Shown here in pieces: positions 8,497-16,062 of a DNA stretch of 64,000 bases (positions are counted from its first letter, which is position 1; every line of letters begins with the position of its first letter). The stretch comes from Taklimakanibacter albus (GTDB lineage Bacteria > Pseudomonadota > Alphaproteobacteria > Rhizobiales > Aestuariivirgaceae), in the NCBI RefSeq assembly GCF_016595235.1, contig NZ_JAENHL010000007.1, positions 1,992,043 through 2,056,042 of the forward strand, written 5' to 3'. A model generated the notes under the pieces. That model ran no database searches. It saw only the letters and a program-made list of their open reading frames with translations, and was not told where the DNA came from. The position numbers were made by a program, and so were the translations under genes.

Positions 8497-9426
8497 TCAG
8501 AAGCCCCGCTGGCTGAGATAATTCAGATTGGCGACCTGGTCCTTGGCCGGCCGGTCGGGCGCCGAAGCATCGGGCAATATGTCCTGCTCGACCACCAGCC
8601 AGCCCGCATAATGCCGGCGCAGGTGATCGAGCACACCGTCGATATCGACGTCACCCTTGCCCAGTGCGCAGAAGGCGCCACGCCGCCAGATCTCGATCAC
8701 CGGTGCGGCTTCTTTGACGATCTTGTCGATCACATTGATGCGCGCATCTTTCAGATGAATATGATTAATGCGCCCGTTCCACTCTTTCAGCGCCTTGACT
8801 GGCTCGCCTTGGCCGAGCAGCAGATGGCCGGTATCGAGGCAGAGATCGATGCTGGTCAGCTCCAGCATCTTCTCGATCTCCCACACCGCTTCGATATGGG
8901 TGCCGGTCTCGTGATGGAATGTCGGCTCATAACCACGCTCGCGGCAGCGCGCCACGGCGCTTTCGAGCCCGTCGGCAAAACGCTTCCAGCCTTCCTTGTC
9001 GAAACCGAGATCACGGTTGGTTGCCGCCTGGCCCGGATGTGCCTTGCGCCTGTCGCTGCCGAGATCGGCGAGCGTCGGTTTGGGTTTGAGGCCGCTCTCC
9101 GGCACGCCCGCCGCGTCGAAGACATCGAGCAGGATGTCGAGCTCATGCAGCGCCGGCCTCATGCGCGCGGGCTCGCTATAGGGCAGCTCCAGATAGCCGC
9201 CGGCGAGGCCGAGCTTGCGGTCGTTGAGGCGTTTCTTCAATTCGTCGCCCTGGCCCAGATAGCCGGCGGGGCCGAGATCGATGCCGCGATAGCCGGCGCC
9301 CGATACGGCATCGAGAATGCCTTCGCCGTCCGGCACATGGGGATCGATGCCGACGGTGATCTCGAAGGCACCGAAGCTCACCGGCGCATTGGCGAGAACG
9401 ATCTTGTCTTTTGCGGTCTGCGTCAT
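8497..9426 (-). CDS. Sugar isomerase/epimerase-like TIM-barrel protein (IolE/MocC-like)
   Basis: A 309-residue xylose-isomerase-like TIM barrel. Likely divalent-metal ligands follow the usual E-D-H-E order: E173 (HHETGTH), D198 (LDTGH), H224 (HIHLKD) and E280 (VVEQD). The N-terminus LANAPVSFGAFE is typical of a subgroup found beside Gfo/Idh dehydrogenases. Relatives isomerise, dehydrate (IolE on 2-keto-myo-inositol) or eliminate from 3-keto sugars, so the gene probably acts on the keto product of a neighbouring dehydrogenase. It is second in the operon, ten bases after the previous stop. The exact reaction cannot be assigned. Confidence 0.82.
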   Translation of the reverse strand: MTQTAKDKIVLANAPVSFGAFEITVGIDPHVPDGEGILDAVSGAGYRGIDLGPAGYLGQGDELKKRLNDRKLGLAGGYLELPYSEPARMRPALHELDILLDVFDAAGVPESGLKPKPTLADLGSDRRKAHPGQAATNRDLGFDKEGWKRFADGLESAVARCRERGYEPTFHHETGTHIEAVWEIEKMLELTSIDLCLDTGHLLLGQGEPVKALKEWNGRINHIHLKDARINVIDKIVKEAAPVIEIWRRGAFCALGKGDVDIDGVLDHLRRHYAGWLVVEQDILPDASAPDRPAKDQVANLNYLSQRGF

Positions 9427-9436
9427 GGTCTGTCCT

Positions 9437-10549
9437 TCAGGCGCTAAAACTCGCCATATCGGTTGGACGCGCGACAGGCTGGCGCGTCAGATGGGCTTTG
9501 ATGATCGACTGGCAGAGCGCGATGTCACGCAAGGCATCGGGCCCGGAGGTGCGGGGGCTCAGTCCCTTGGTCACGCAGTCGTGGAAATGCAGAAGCTCTT
9601 CCTTGAAGCTCTCGCTGTAGGAGACGATTTCTTCATTCCGGTAGGATTTCGCCGACGCCGCATCGCCGCCCTCATCGACGAGGAGCGTCGGCGCGCTGCG
9701 CAGGAACGGCGACGGCATCGACAGAGTAAGGCGCCGCGCCGGCGTGTAGAAGGCGAATTCCATCTGATAACGGGCGATGCCCGGCAGATCGACCCAGTTG
9801 ATCGTGCACTGCGCCTTGCCATAACGCAGGATCGCGGTGAGCCCGGTCTCGCCGATATCGGCGAAGGCGAGTTCATCCGGCTCGCCGAGGATGCCACGCA
9901 CCACGTTGAACTCATGCACCATGCTGTCGAGCAGCACGAGGTGATAGGCCCTGCGCGCCAAGGGATCCTGGGTGGCGATGGCTTTGGTGATGCGTTGGTC
10001 GGTATCGGCGGCGAGCCTGGCGAGCAGATCGGCCGGCACGTGGCCGCCACGATGGAGCACATAATGATCGACATAGGGCTTGAACGGCGATTCAAGCGTG
10101 GTGACACGGATGAGGCGCAGATCCTCGAGCGATCTCGCTTCTTGCTTGAGGCGGACGAAGGCCGGATCATATTGCTTGTTATAGGCGACCATCAACACCA
10201 CGCCGGCATGGGCGGCGGCGGTGATCATGTCCTGGCCTTCCGCCACGGAGAAACACATCGGCTTTTCGACGAGTACATGGATGCCGGCTTCCGCCGCCGC
10301 GATGGCGATCGGCGCGTGGCTGCCGGGCGTGAGGATGAAAACGGCATCGAGCCGCTCTTTCAGCAGGTCGCGCCAGTCGCCGAAGGTCTTGGTAACATTG
10401 TAGTCGCGGGCGCAGGCCTCGCGCACGCTCTCGGAGATATCGCAGAGCGCCACGATCTCATAGCGGTCCGCCAGTTCGCGCAGATAGTTCAGATGCATGA
10501 CCTGCGCGACCAATCCACAGCCGATCACCCCGACACGCAGCCTCTTCAT
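9437..10549 (-). CDS. Gfo/Idh/MocA family oxidoreductase (C)
   Basis: A 370-residue dehydrogenase leading the minus-strand operon. The Rossmann strand RVGVIGCGLVAQ has an unusual GCGLVA in place of GxGxxG, EKP is at 95-97, and D208/H212 in LLDSMVHEFNVV complete the triad. A loop at 155-200 (about 40 residues between the first C-terminal strand and the catalytic helix) is longer than in A and B, which points to a different substrate pocket. The promoter upstream carries a consensus -35 and a LacI-type operator over the start point (10562-10573), so this gene and the three after it are probably repressed by the LacI protein at 11839. Confidence 0.87.
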   Translation of the reverse strand: MKRLRVGVIGCGLVAQVMHLNYLRELADRYEIVALCDISESVREACARDYNVTKTFGDWRDLLKERLDAVFILTPGSHAPIAIAAAEAGIHVLVEKPMCFSVAEGQDMITAAAHAGVVLMVAYNKQYDPAFVRLKQEARSLEDLRLIRVTTLESPFKPYVDHYVLHRGGHVPADLLARLAADTDQRITKAIATQDPLARRAYHLVLLDSMVHEFNVVRGILGEPDELAFADIGETGLTAILRYGKAQCTINWVDLPGIARYQMEFAFYTPARRLTLSMPSPFLRSAPTLLVDEGGDAASAKSYRNEEIVSYSESFKEELLHFHDCVTKGLSPRTSGPDALRDIALCQSIIKAHLTRQPVARPTDMASFSA

Positions 10550-10561
10550 GCAACCCTCTTT

Positions 10562-10573
10562 TGGAACGTTCCA
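10562..10573. promoter_or_regulatory. LacI-type operator O1
   Basis: TGGAACGTTCCA is a perfect 12-bp palindrome with the central CG typical of LacI/GalR operators. It is 13 bp upstream of the start codon at 10549 and, judged by the promoter at 10577-10605, covers the start point of transcription. The identical sequence recurs at 15951 and a one-base variant at 10691. Confidence 0.8.
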
Positions 10574-10576
10574 TAA

Positions 10577-10605
10577 ATCGTAAAAGCCAGTATAAACTCT
10601 GTCAA
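10577..10605 (-). promoter_or_regulatory. Sigma-70-type promoter for Gfo/Idh operon
   Basis: Read on the minus strand, a perfect TTGACA -35 (10600-10605) is followed after 17 bases by TACGAT (10577-10582) as the -10. Transcription would start near 10570, inside operator O1, and give a short leader to the ATG at 10549. This is the best-formed promoter seen in the window. Confidence 0.65.
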
Positions 10606-10690
10606 GAACTCACTTATTGCACTGTTCGGAAATCTTGCTTTCCGGGACCTTTCGTAGGGCGTGCCACAGAATCGCCTAATAAAACTATGA

Positions 10691-10702
10691 TGGAACGATC
10701 CA
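10691..10702. promoter_or_regulatory. LacI-type operator O2
   Basis: TGGAACGATCCA differs from the perfect palindrome by one base. It follows a TATGAT hexamer (10686-10691) and ends one base before the ATG of the plus-strand isomerase gene. Its centre is 129 bp from that of O1, so one repressor could govern both divergent directions, possibly with looping. No Shine-Dalgarno lies between it and the ATG; a weak GGA is inside the operator. Confidence 0.7.
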
Positions 10703-10703
10703 C

Positions 10704-11663
10704 ATGTCTCACCGTCTTCCCCGTCTTGGCCTCGTCACCGAACCGCTCGCCAATATGGCGCTCACCGATCTCATGGACTGGCTCGTCGCCGAAGTTCCCG
10801 AGATCACCGATCTCGAAATCGGCACCGGCGGCTATGCGCCGACCAGCCATTGCGACATGCCGCTCCTCCTGCGCGATCCGGGCGCCCGACAGTCCTGGCG
10901 CGAGGAGATCGCGGCCCGGGGCTTGAGGCTCGCCGCCTTCAATGTCTGGGGTAATGCGCTCCATCCCGATCCGGCGATCGCCCGCAAGCACGACGAGGAT
11001 CTGCGCGCCACGATCCGGCTCGCCGCCGAGACCGGCGTCGACCGCATCGTCGCCATGGCCGGCTGCCCGGCGGGTGCTGCTGGCGACAAGACCCCGCATT
11101 TCGCAGGCGGGGGCTGGCTGCCCTATCTCGAGAATATCCATGACTGGCAATGGCAGGACCGCATCGTCCCCTATTGGACCAGGCTCGCCGACTTCGCCCG
11201 CGAGACTCACCCCGACGTCATGATCTGCCTCGAACTCCATCCCGGCACGATCGCTTACAATGTCGAGACCTTCGAGCGCCTGGCCGCGCTCGGCCCGGCG
11301 ATCTCGGCCAATATCGATCCCAGTCACTTTTTCTGGATGGGCATGGATGCCAATCGCATCGTGGAGCGGCTCGGCAGCCGCATCGGCCATGCCCATGGCA
11401 AGGACGTATTGTTCCAGAAGGACCAACTCGCCCTCAATGGGCTCCTCGACAATCGCTGGCCGAAGCCGCCGGACGAAATGCCGTGGAATTTCGCCACCGT
11501 CGGGCGCGGCAGGAATGCGCAGTGGTGGCGGACTTTCCTGGCCGATCTCGGCAAGTCCGGCACGGTCACGACCCTCGCCATCGAGCATGAGGATCCCTTT
11601 GTCGAGCCCAAGGCCGGCATCATCGAGGCGGGGCGGCTGCTCGCGGCGGCCGCGACCGATTGA
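10704..11663 (+). CDS. Sugar isomerase/epimerase-like TIM-barrel protein (AP-endonuclease-2 fold)
   Basis: A 319-residue metal-dependent TIM barrel, distinct from the one at 8497. The likely ligands are E177 (CLELHPG), D205 (NIDPSHF), H231 (HAHGKD) and E294 (AIEHED), in the family order. It is transcribed away from the dehydrogenase operon from the shared control region and carries operator O2 right at its start codon. Two different barrels beside three dehydrogenases recall levoglucosan and glycoside pathways in which one barrel eliminates and the other hydrates a 3-keto sugar; this is inference. The ATG at 10704 is the first that gives a full first strand (RLGLVTEPLA). Confidence 0.83.
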   Translation: MSHRLPRLGLVTEPLANMALTDLMDWLVAEVPEITDLEIGTGGYAPTSHCDMPLLLRDPGARQSWREEIAARGLRLAAFNVWGNALHPDPAIARKHDEDLRATIRLAAETGVDRIVAMAGCPAGAAGDKTPHFAGGGWLPYLENIHDWQWQDRIVPYWTRLADFARETHPDVMICLELHPGTIAYNVETFERLAALGPAISANIDPSHFFWMGMDANRIVERLGSRIGHAHGKDVLFQKDQLALNGLLDNRWPKPPDEMPWNFATVGRGRNAQWWRTFLADLGKSGTVTTLAIEHEDPFVEPKAGIIEAGRLLAAAATD

Positions 11664-11668
11664 CAGTT

Positions 11669-11766
11669 TAACCTCTCACCCGCGACCGGGGAGAGAGTGC
11701 GGGTGCGAGTATCGAGCTGGCTTGACTTCGCCGGTTCCCTCGCACCCGCTCCTCCCCGCGGTTGAT
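11669..11766. repeat. Intergenic inverted repeat (family B-like)
   Basis: The gap between the isomerase gene and lacI holds a perfect 11-bp inverted repeat, GCGGGTGCGAG (11699-11709) and CTCGCACCCGC (11739-11749), flanked by weaker complementary CCTCTC/GGGGAG and CTCCCC stretches. The sequence style (ACCTCTCACCCGCGACCGGG) matches common alphaproteobacterial intergenic palindromes, as at 61901. It may act as a transcription end or mRNA stabiliser for the upstream gene. Confidence 0.6.
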
Positions 11767-11838
11767 GAGGAATGACAAGCTGGATCAGCCACTTGGTCTG
11801 GAGTAACAGAAGGGCATGAACATGCATGGCCCGAGCTC

Positions 11839-12879
11839 ATGAAAGGCCCGTCCGAATCGGTGAAGCCCGCGACCATTCTCGATGTCGCGCGGCTCGCCAA
11901 GGTTTCCAAGTCGACGGTCTCCAATGTCATCCGCGACGCCAAGGGCATCGCGCCGCAGACCATTGCCCGGGTGCGCGCCGCCATCGATGAGCTTGGCTAC
12001 CGTCCCAATGTGCTGGCCCGCCAGCTCGTCCAGCAGCGCACCAATGTGCTGGGCGTGGTGGTGGGCGATCTCGCCAATCCGTTCTTCTCGGAAATGACCA
12101 AGCAGATCGAGCGTTATGCCGGCCAGCACGGTTATCAGGTGATGTTCTGCAACACCCAGATCGACGAGCATATCGAGCTCGCCGGGCTGCGCGGCCTGCT
12201 CGATTACCGCATCGCCGGTCTGATCTTCCTTGCTTATGCGGGAGATGAGGAAAGCGCCCGCCTCGTCACCGAAAGCCGCGTGCCCGCCCTCTTTCTCACC
12301 TGCACTGCCGATTGGGGCGATGTCGTTTCTCCCGATGACGAGAAAGGCGGGCGCATTGCCACCGAGCATCTGCTCGAGCTCGGCCACCGCCGCATCGCCT
12401 ACATCGCCGATCCTTCCGTCGAGGATGCCGCCGATCAGGCGCGCCAGTCCGGCTATCGCCGCGCCATGGTGAAAGCGGGCCTGCCGACCGCCGTCTATCA
12501 CTGGCAAGGGTCGGAAGGGAAAACGCTCAAGGAGACCACGATCGAGAAGGTACTGCTCGGCGACGACCGGGTGACCGGCGTCTTCTCCTCGAACGATCTC
12601 GGCGCCATCGAACTTCTCGATTGCGCCGACCGTCTGGGCGTCCGGGTGCCGCAGGATCTCTCCGTCGTCGGCTTCGACGACGTCATGCTGGCGAGTCTCC
12701 GGCGGATCAATCTGACCACGGTGGTACAGCCCAAGGAGATGATGGCGCGCATTGCGGTGTCGACGATCGCGTCGCGCATCAAGGGCGAGCTGACCGGCGG
12801 CCATCTGCGCCAGATCGTCGATTGCGGCCTCATCGTGCGCGGCTCGACCGCACCGCTCAAGAAGAGCAAAAGTGGTTGA
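11839..12879 (+). CDS. LacI family transcriptional regulator
   Basis: A 346-residue repressor. The N-terminal helix-turn-helix (ILDVARLAKVSKSTVSNVI) is followed by the hinge helix region (YRPNVLARQL) and a periplasmic-binding-protein-like sugar sensor with the typical FDDVMLASLRRINLTTVVQP end segment. The three TGGAACG-type palindromes in front of the dehydrogenase operon, the isomerase gene and the sugar-importer operon are its probable operators. The inducer is probably the imported sugar or a pathway intermediate. Its stop (12877-12879) directly abuts the stop of the convergent ATPase gene with no gap, so the two transcripts must overlap. Confidence 0.92.
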   Translation: MKGPSESVKPATILDVARLAKVSKSTVSNVIRDAKGIAPQTIARVRAAIDELGYRPNVLARQLVQQRTNVLGVVVGDLANPFFSEMTKQIERYAGQHGYQVMFCNTQIDEHIELAGLRGLLDYRIAGLIFLAYAGDEESARLVTESRVPALFLTCTADWGDVVSPDDEKGGRIATEHLLELGHRRIAYIADPSVEDAADQARQSGYRRAMVKAGLPTAVYHWQGSEGKTLKETTIEKVLLGDDRVTGVFSSNDLGAIELLDCADRLGVRVPQDLSVVGFDDVMLASLRRINLTTVVQPKEMMARIAVSTIASRIKGELTGGHLRQIVDCGLIVRGSTAPLKKSKSG

Positions 12880-13728
12880 TCACACGCCCGCAGCGCGCTT
12901 CAGGCGCGGTTCGGCCGTCGGCTGTGCCGTCTCGCTCGCCGCGATCGCTTCGAGCTCGGCTTCGAGATCGACCAGCTCCTTGCCGCCGGCCATCATGTCG
13001 GTGACTTTCTCGCGCGAGATTTCGGCCTTGGCGAACGTGCCGAGGCTCTTCGCCCTGTTGAGCAGAGTGAATCGGTCGGCGATCGGATAGGCGTGATGCA
13101 CATTGTGGGTGATGAAGATCACCCCGAGGCCCCGCGCCTTCGCCCGGGCGATAAGACGCAGCACGACAGAGGCCTGATGCACGCCGAGCGCCGATGTCGG
13201 CTCGTCGAGAATGAGGATGCGGGCGCCGAAATGGACGGCGCGCGCGATGGCAAGGCACTGGCGCTCGCCGCCCGACAAGGTGCCGACCGCCTGGCGGGGA
13301 TCGCGGATATCGATCCCCATCTTGCTCATCTCGTCGCGCGCAGTGCGGTTCATGAAGTCCCAGTCGAGCCGGCGCAGGACGCCACGCCCTTTGGTCTTCT
13401 CGCGGCCCATGAAGAAATTACGCGCGATGCTCATCAAAGGCACCGTCGCCAGATCCTGATAGACGGTGGCGATCCCCTGATCGAGCGCGTTACGCGGCGA
13501 GGCGAGCGTGACGGCCTTGCCGGCGATACGGATCTCGCCGGCCGTCGGCTGGAACACGCCCGACAGCAATTTGATCAACGTCGACTTGCCGGCGCCATTG
13601 TCCCCGAGCAGACAATGAATCTCACCCGGGCGCACGCCGAAGGAGACTTCCTTCAGCGCGATGACGGAGCCGAAGAATTTGCTGACCTGGGCGAGCTCGA
13701 GAAAATCCGATGTCTCGGTCATGGCCAT
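12880..13728 (-). CDS. Sugar ABC transporter ATP-binding protein (FrcA-like)
   Basis: A 282-residue single nucleotide-binding domain, the short form found in Frc/Rbs-type importers with one NBD per chain rather than the 500-residue tandem RbsA form. Walker [10 protein letters not shown], signature LSGGERQ, Walker [12 protein letters not shown] and switch histidine FITHNVHH are visible, plus an Ala/Glu-rich tail. ATG at 13728 shares its A with the permease stop (TGATG); GTG at 13731 and ATG at 13722 are alternatives. It is the last gene of the binding protein-permease-ATPase operon. Confidence 0.9.
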   Translation of the reverse strand: MAMTETSDFLELAQVSKFFGSVIALKEVSFGVRPGEIHCLLGDNGAGKSTLIKLLSGVFQPTAGEIRIAGKAVTLASPRNALDQGIATVYQDLATVPLMSIARNFFMGREKTKGRGVLRRLDWDFMNRTARDEMSKMGIDIRDPRQAVGTLSGGERQCLAIARAVHFGARILILDEPTSALGVHQASVVLRLIARAKARGLGVIFITHNVHHAYPIADRFTLLNRAKSLGTFAKAEISREKVTDMMAGGKELVDLEAELEAIAASETAQPTAEPRLKRAAGV

Positions 13729-14837
13729 CACCGTGAATAGGTCACTTTGCGGCGGACATAGGTGTTGAACAGCACCGCGATCAGCACCATGGCGCCCATG
13801 AACACCTTGAACCAGTCGGTATCGACGCCGGTGAAGAAGATGCCCATCTGCACCGTGCCGAAAATGAGCGCGCCCAAAGCGGCGCCGATCGCCGAGCCAT
13901 AGCCGCCGGTGAGCAAGGTGCCGCCCACCACCACGGCGATGATCGCCTCGAATTCCTTGAGCTGACCGCGCAGCGTGTCGGCCGATCCCGCTTCGAGAAC
14001 CTGGATGACGGCCAGCAAGGTGGCGGCAAAGGCGGTGCCGATGAAGAGCAGGATCTTCACCCGCGTCACCGGCACGCCGACATTGCGCGCCGCCACCGGA
14101 TCACCGCCGGAAGCGAAGATCCAGTTGCCGAAGCGCGTCTTCATGAGGATCCAGGTGCCGAGCAAGGTGAGCAGCATCCACCAGACTACCGCCATCGGGA
14201 TGCCGGGCGCCAAAGGTGTGCCGTCGGTGCGCATCTGCAGCCAGCCGAGACTGCCCATACACTGGAAGAGGTCCTTGAGCACATAGCCTGAGAAGATCGG
14301 CGCCAGCCAGTCGTCCTTGGCATAGTCGCCAATGCCCGACACGACGGTGCGGTTGGTGGCGGCGCGGGTGAGCGCCAGCGTGAGGCCGCGCAGGATGAAC
14401 ATGCTGGCGAGCGTCACAATGAAGGAGGGAAGTCCGGTGCTGATGGTGAGATAGCCGTTGATGAATCCGATCACCAGGGCGACCAGGAAGGCGAGCAGGA
14501 TGCAGGACCAAAGAGGCCAGCCCCATTCGACTGCCGGGATGGCGATGACGATGCCGGCGAAGCCGATCATCGAGCCGATGGAGAGGTCGAACTCGCCGGC
14601 GATCATCAGAAGCGCCACGGCGGCGGCGAGAATGCCGACCTGGGCTGACACATCGAGGAAGGTGATGATGCCCTTGGCGCTGAACATGCCGGAATCCCCG
14701 GCAAAGGTGAGAAAGAAGCCGAAGACCAGGATGGTGCCGGCAACCGCCCCCAGCTCCGGCCGGCCGAGCAGGAAGCGCCAGGTCGGAATGGCGCGGACCC
14801 TTTCGTCGGACATCTTGCTATGGGCTACAGCGGACAT
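13728..14837 (-). CDS. Sugar ABC transporter permease (FrcC/RbsC type)
   Basis: A 369-residue BPD_transp_2 permease with eight to ten membrane segments. Family hallmarks are [17 protein letters not shown] near residue 105, the [22 protein letters not shown] segment and [20 protein letters not shown] near 310. It is somewhat longer than RbsC because of a periplasmic insertion around 190-225 between two helices. The pore is probably a homodimer driven by the following ATPase. Substrates of this class are monosaccharides, cyclitols and related polyols. Confidence 0.9.
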   Translation of the reverse strand: MSAVAHSKMSDERVRAIPTWRFLLGRPELGAVAGTILVFGFFLTFAGDSGMFSAKGIITFLDVSAQVGILAAAVALLMIAGEFDLSIGSMIGFAGIVIAIPAVEWGWPLWSCILLAFLVALVIGFINGYLTISTGLPSFIVTLASMFILRGLTLALTRAATNRTVVSGIGDYAKDDWLAPIFSGYVLKDLFQCMGSLGWLQMRTDGTPLAPGIPMAVVWWMLLTLLGTWILMKTRFGNWIFASGGDPVAARNVGVPVTRVKILLFIGTAFAATLLAVIQVLEAGSADTLRGQLKEFEAIIAVVVGGTLLTGGYGSAIGAALGALIFGTVQMGIFFTGVDTDWFKVFMGAMVLIAVLFNTYVRRKVTYSR

Positions 14838-14891
14838 CGGCGTCTCGAAGCTCCATCCTGACAGAATGCGGGAATGATGAAAGCGGGAAAA

Positions 14892-14922
14892 AGCGTGGCG
14901 GCCGGGAGAGAGCCGCCACGCT
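14892..14922 (-). promoter_or_regulatory. Intraoperon hairpin between binding protein and permease
   Basis: AGCGTGGCGG (14892-14901) and CCGCCACGCT (14913-14922) form a perfect 10-bp stem with an 11-base loop, 14 bases after the binding-protein stop and 55 bases before the permease start on the minus strand. No U-run follows. It matches the position of hairpins in four other importer operons here. Confidence 0.72.
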
Positions 14923-14936
14923 GGATCACCAGGGCC

Positions 14937-15890
14937 TCAGCGGAAGCCCTTGCGGCTGAGCTCGATAACGCTGCCGGCCGTGTCCTTGGTGATGAAGCCG
15001 GGCCCGGTCGGCCAAGCCGTGGTCGGCATCACGCCATAAAGTTTGTAGTTCTTGAACAAGGCGACCGGCAGATAACCCATCATGAATTGCTGGGCATCGG
15101 TGGCGAAGAGCAATGTGCCGTCAGCCACCTTCTCCAGGATCTCCGGCGTCATGTCGAAGGTCGCCATCGCCTTGAGGCGGCTCTTGGCGTCCATCTCCTC
15201 GACGGCGGCGAGCATCGGCGATGCGCTGGTGGGGCCGAGCGCGATGATACCGTCGATCGTCTGGTCCTGCTGCAAGGCACTGGCGATGCGGGATTTGGCA
15301 TCGACCGGGTCGGTCATCGTCACCGGCACGATCGTCTGCTTGACGCCCGAGCCGTCCTTCACACCGCGGCAGCGATTGTCGAGATCGGTGTTGCCCACTT
15401 CCATGTTGATACACATGATGTGGGTGGCGCCGGCGGCCTTCAGTTTCTCGCCTACCGCCACGCCGGCCTGGTATTCGTCCTGACCGAGATAAGCGGAAAT
15501 GCCGAGCTCCTTGTATTTGGTGAGGCCGGAATCGATGCCGATCACCGGAATGCCGGCCGCGAGCGCCGACTGGATCGGCGCCTTCAGCGCATCGGCGTCC
15601 GGAATGGAGACGACGATGCCGTCGGGTTTGCGCGCCACGGCCGAGTCGATCATCTTGCCCATCGCCGACATGTCGAACACATCGGGCGCTTCATATTGGA
15701 CATCCGCTTCGAAGGTCTTGGCGGCTTCGGCGAGGCCGTTTTTGATGGCGTTCCAATAGGGATCGCCGGCCTGGCCATGGGTGATGAAGATCACCTGCAT
15801 CTTCTTTTCGTCGGCCTTGAGCTCTGGCGAGACCAAGGTCGAGATCATGCCGGCAATCAGAGCCAGCATGATGATAATCAGTCTTTTCAT
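14937..15890 (-). CDS. Sugar ABC transporter substrate-binding protein (RbsB/FrcB type)
   Basis: A 317-residue periplasmic binding protein of the ribose/galactose fold. A lipophilic signal peptide (KRLIIIMLALIAGMISTL) is followed by the mature start QVIFITHGQAGDPYW, then GIVVSIPDADAL and GIPVIGIDSG, all in their usual places. A cysteine pair (CINMEVGNTDLDNRC) may form a disulphide. The ATG at 15890 has an excellent AAGGAGGT seven bases before it; a longer frame to 15917 lacks a signal at its start. The operator at 15951 lies 61 bp upstream. Ligand unknown, presumably the substrate of the adjacent dehydrogenases. Confidence 0.91.
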   Translation of the reverse strand: MKRLIIIMLALIAGMISTLVSPELKADEKKMQVIFITHGQAGDPYWNAIKNGLAEAAKTFEADVQYEAPDVFDMSAMGKMIDSAVARKPDGIVVSIPDADALKAPIQSALAAGIPVIGIDSGLTKYKELGISAYLGQDEYQAGVAVGEKLKAAGATHIMCINMEVGNTDLDNRCRGVKDGSGVKQTIVPVTMTDPVDAKSRIASALQQDQTIDGIIALGPTSASPMLAAVEEMDAKSRLKAMATFDMTPEILEKVADGTLLFATDAQQFMMGYLPVALFKNYKLYGVMPTTAWPTGPGFITKDTAGSVIELSRKGFR

Positions 15891-15950
15891 GGGCTTACCT
15901 CCTTTTTGAGCCGTCATTACGCCTTGCTCTGCGGCAAGGTTATGAAGATG

Positions 15951-15962
15951 TGGAACGTTCCA
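15951..15962. promoter_or_regulatory. LacI-type operator O3
   Basis: TGGAACGTTCCA, identical to O1, upstream of the sugar-importer operon. Its presence at both places ties transporter and dehydrogenases into one regulon. A 6-bp hairpin (15922-15939) follows in the leader. The MocR gene end is about 90 bp away on the same strand and is not obviously part of this control. Confidence 0.8.
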
Positions 15963-16062
15963 AATCTGATTTCGAAAATAAGCCGGCTCGCGCCGACTTG
16001 CTCCACTCCAATCAGAAGCTTAACCCCTCCATGGCTCCCCCAATAGAGCCAATTTCTGTATT

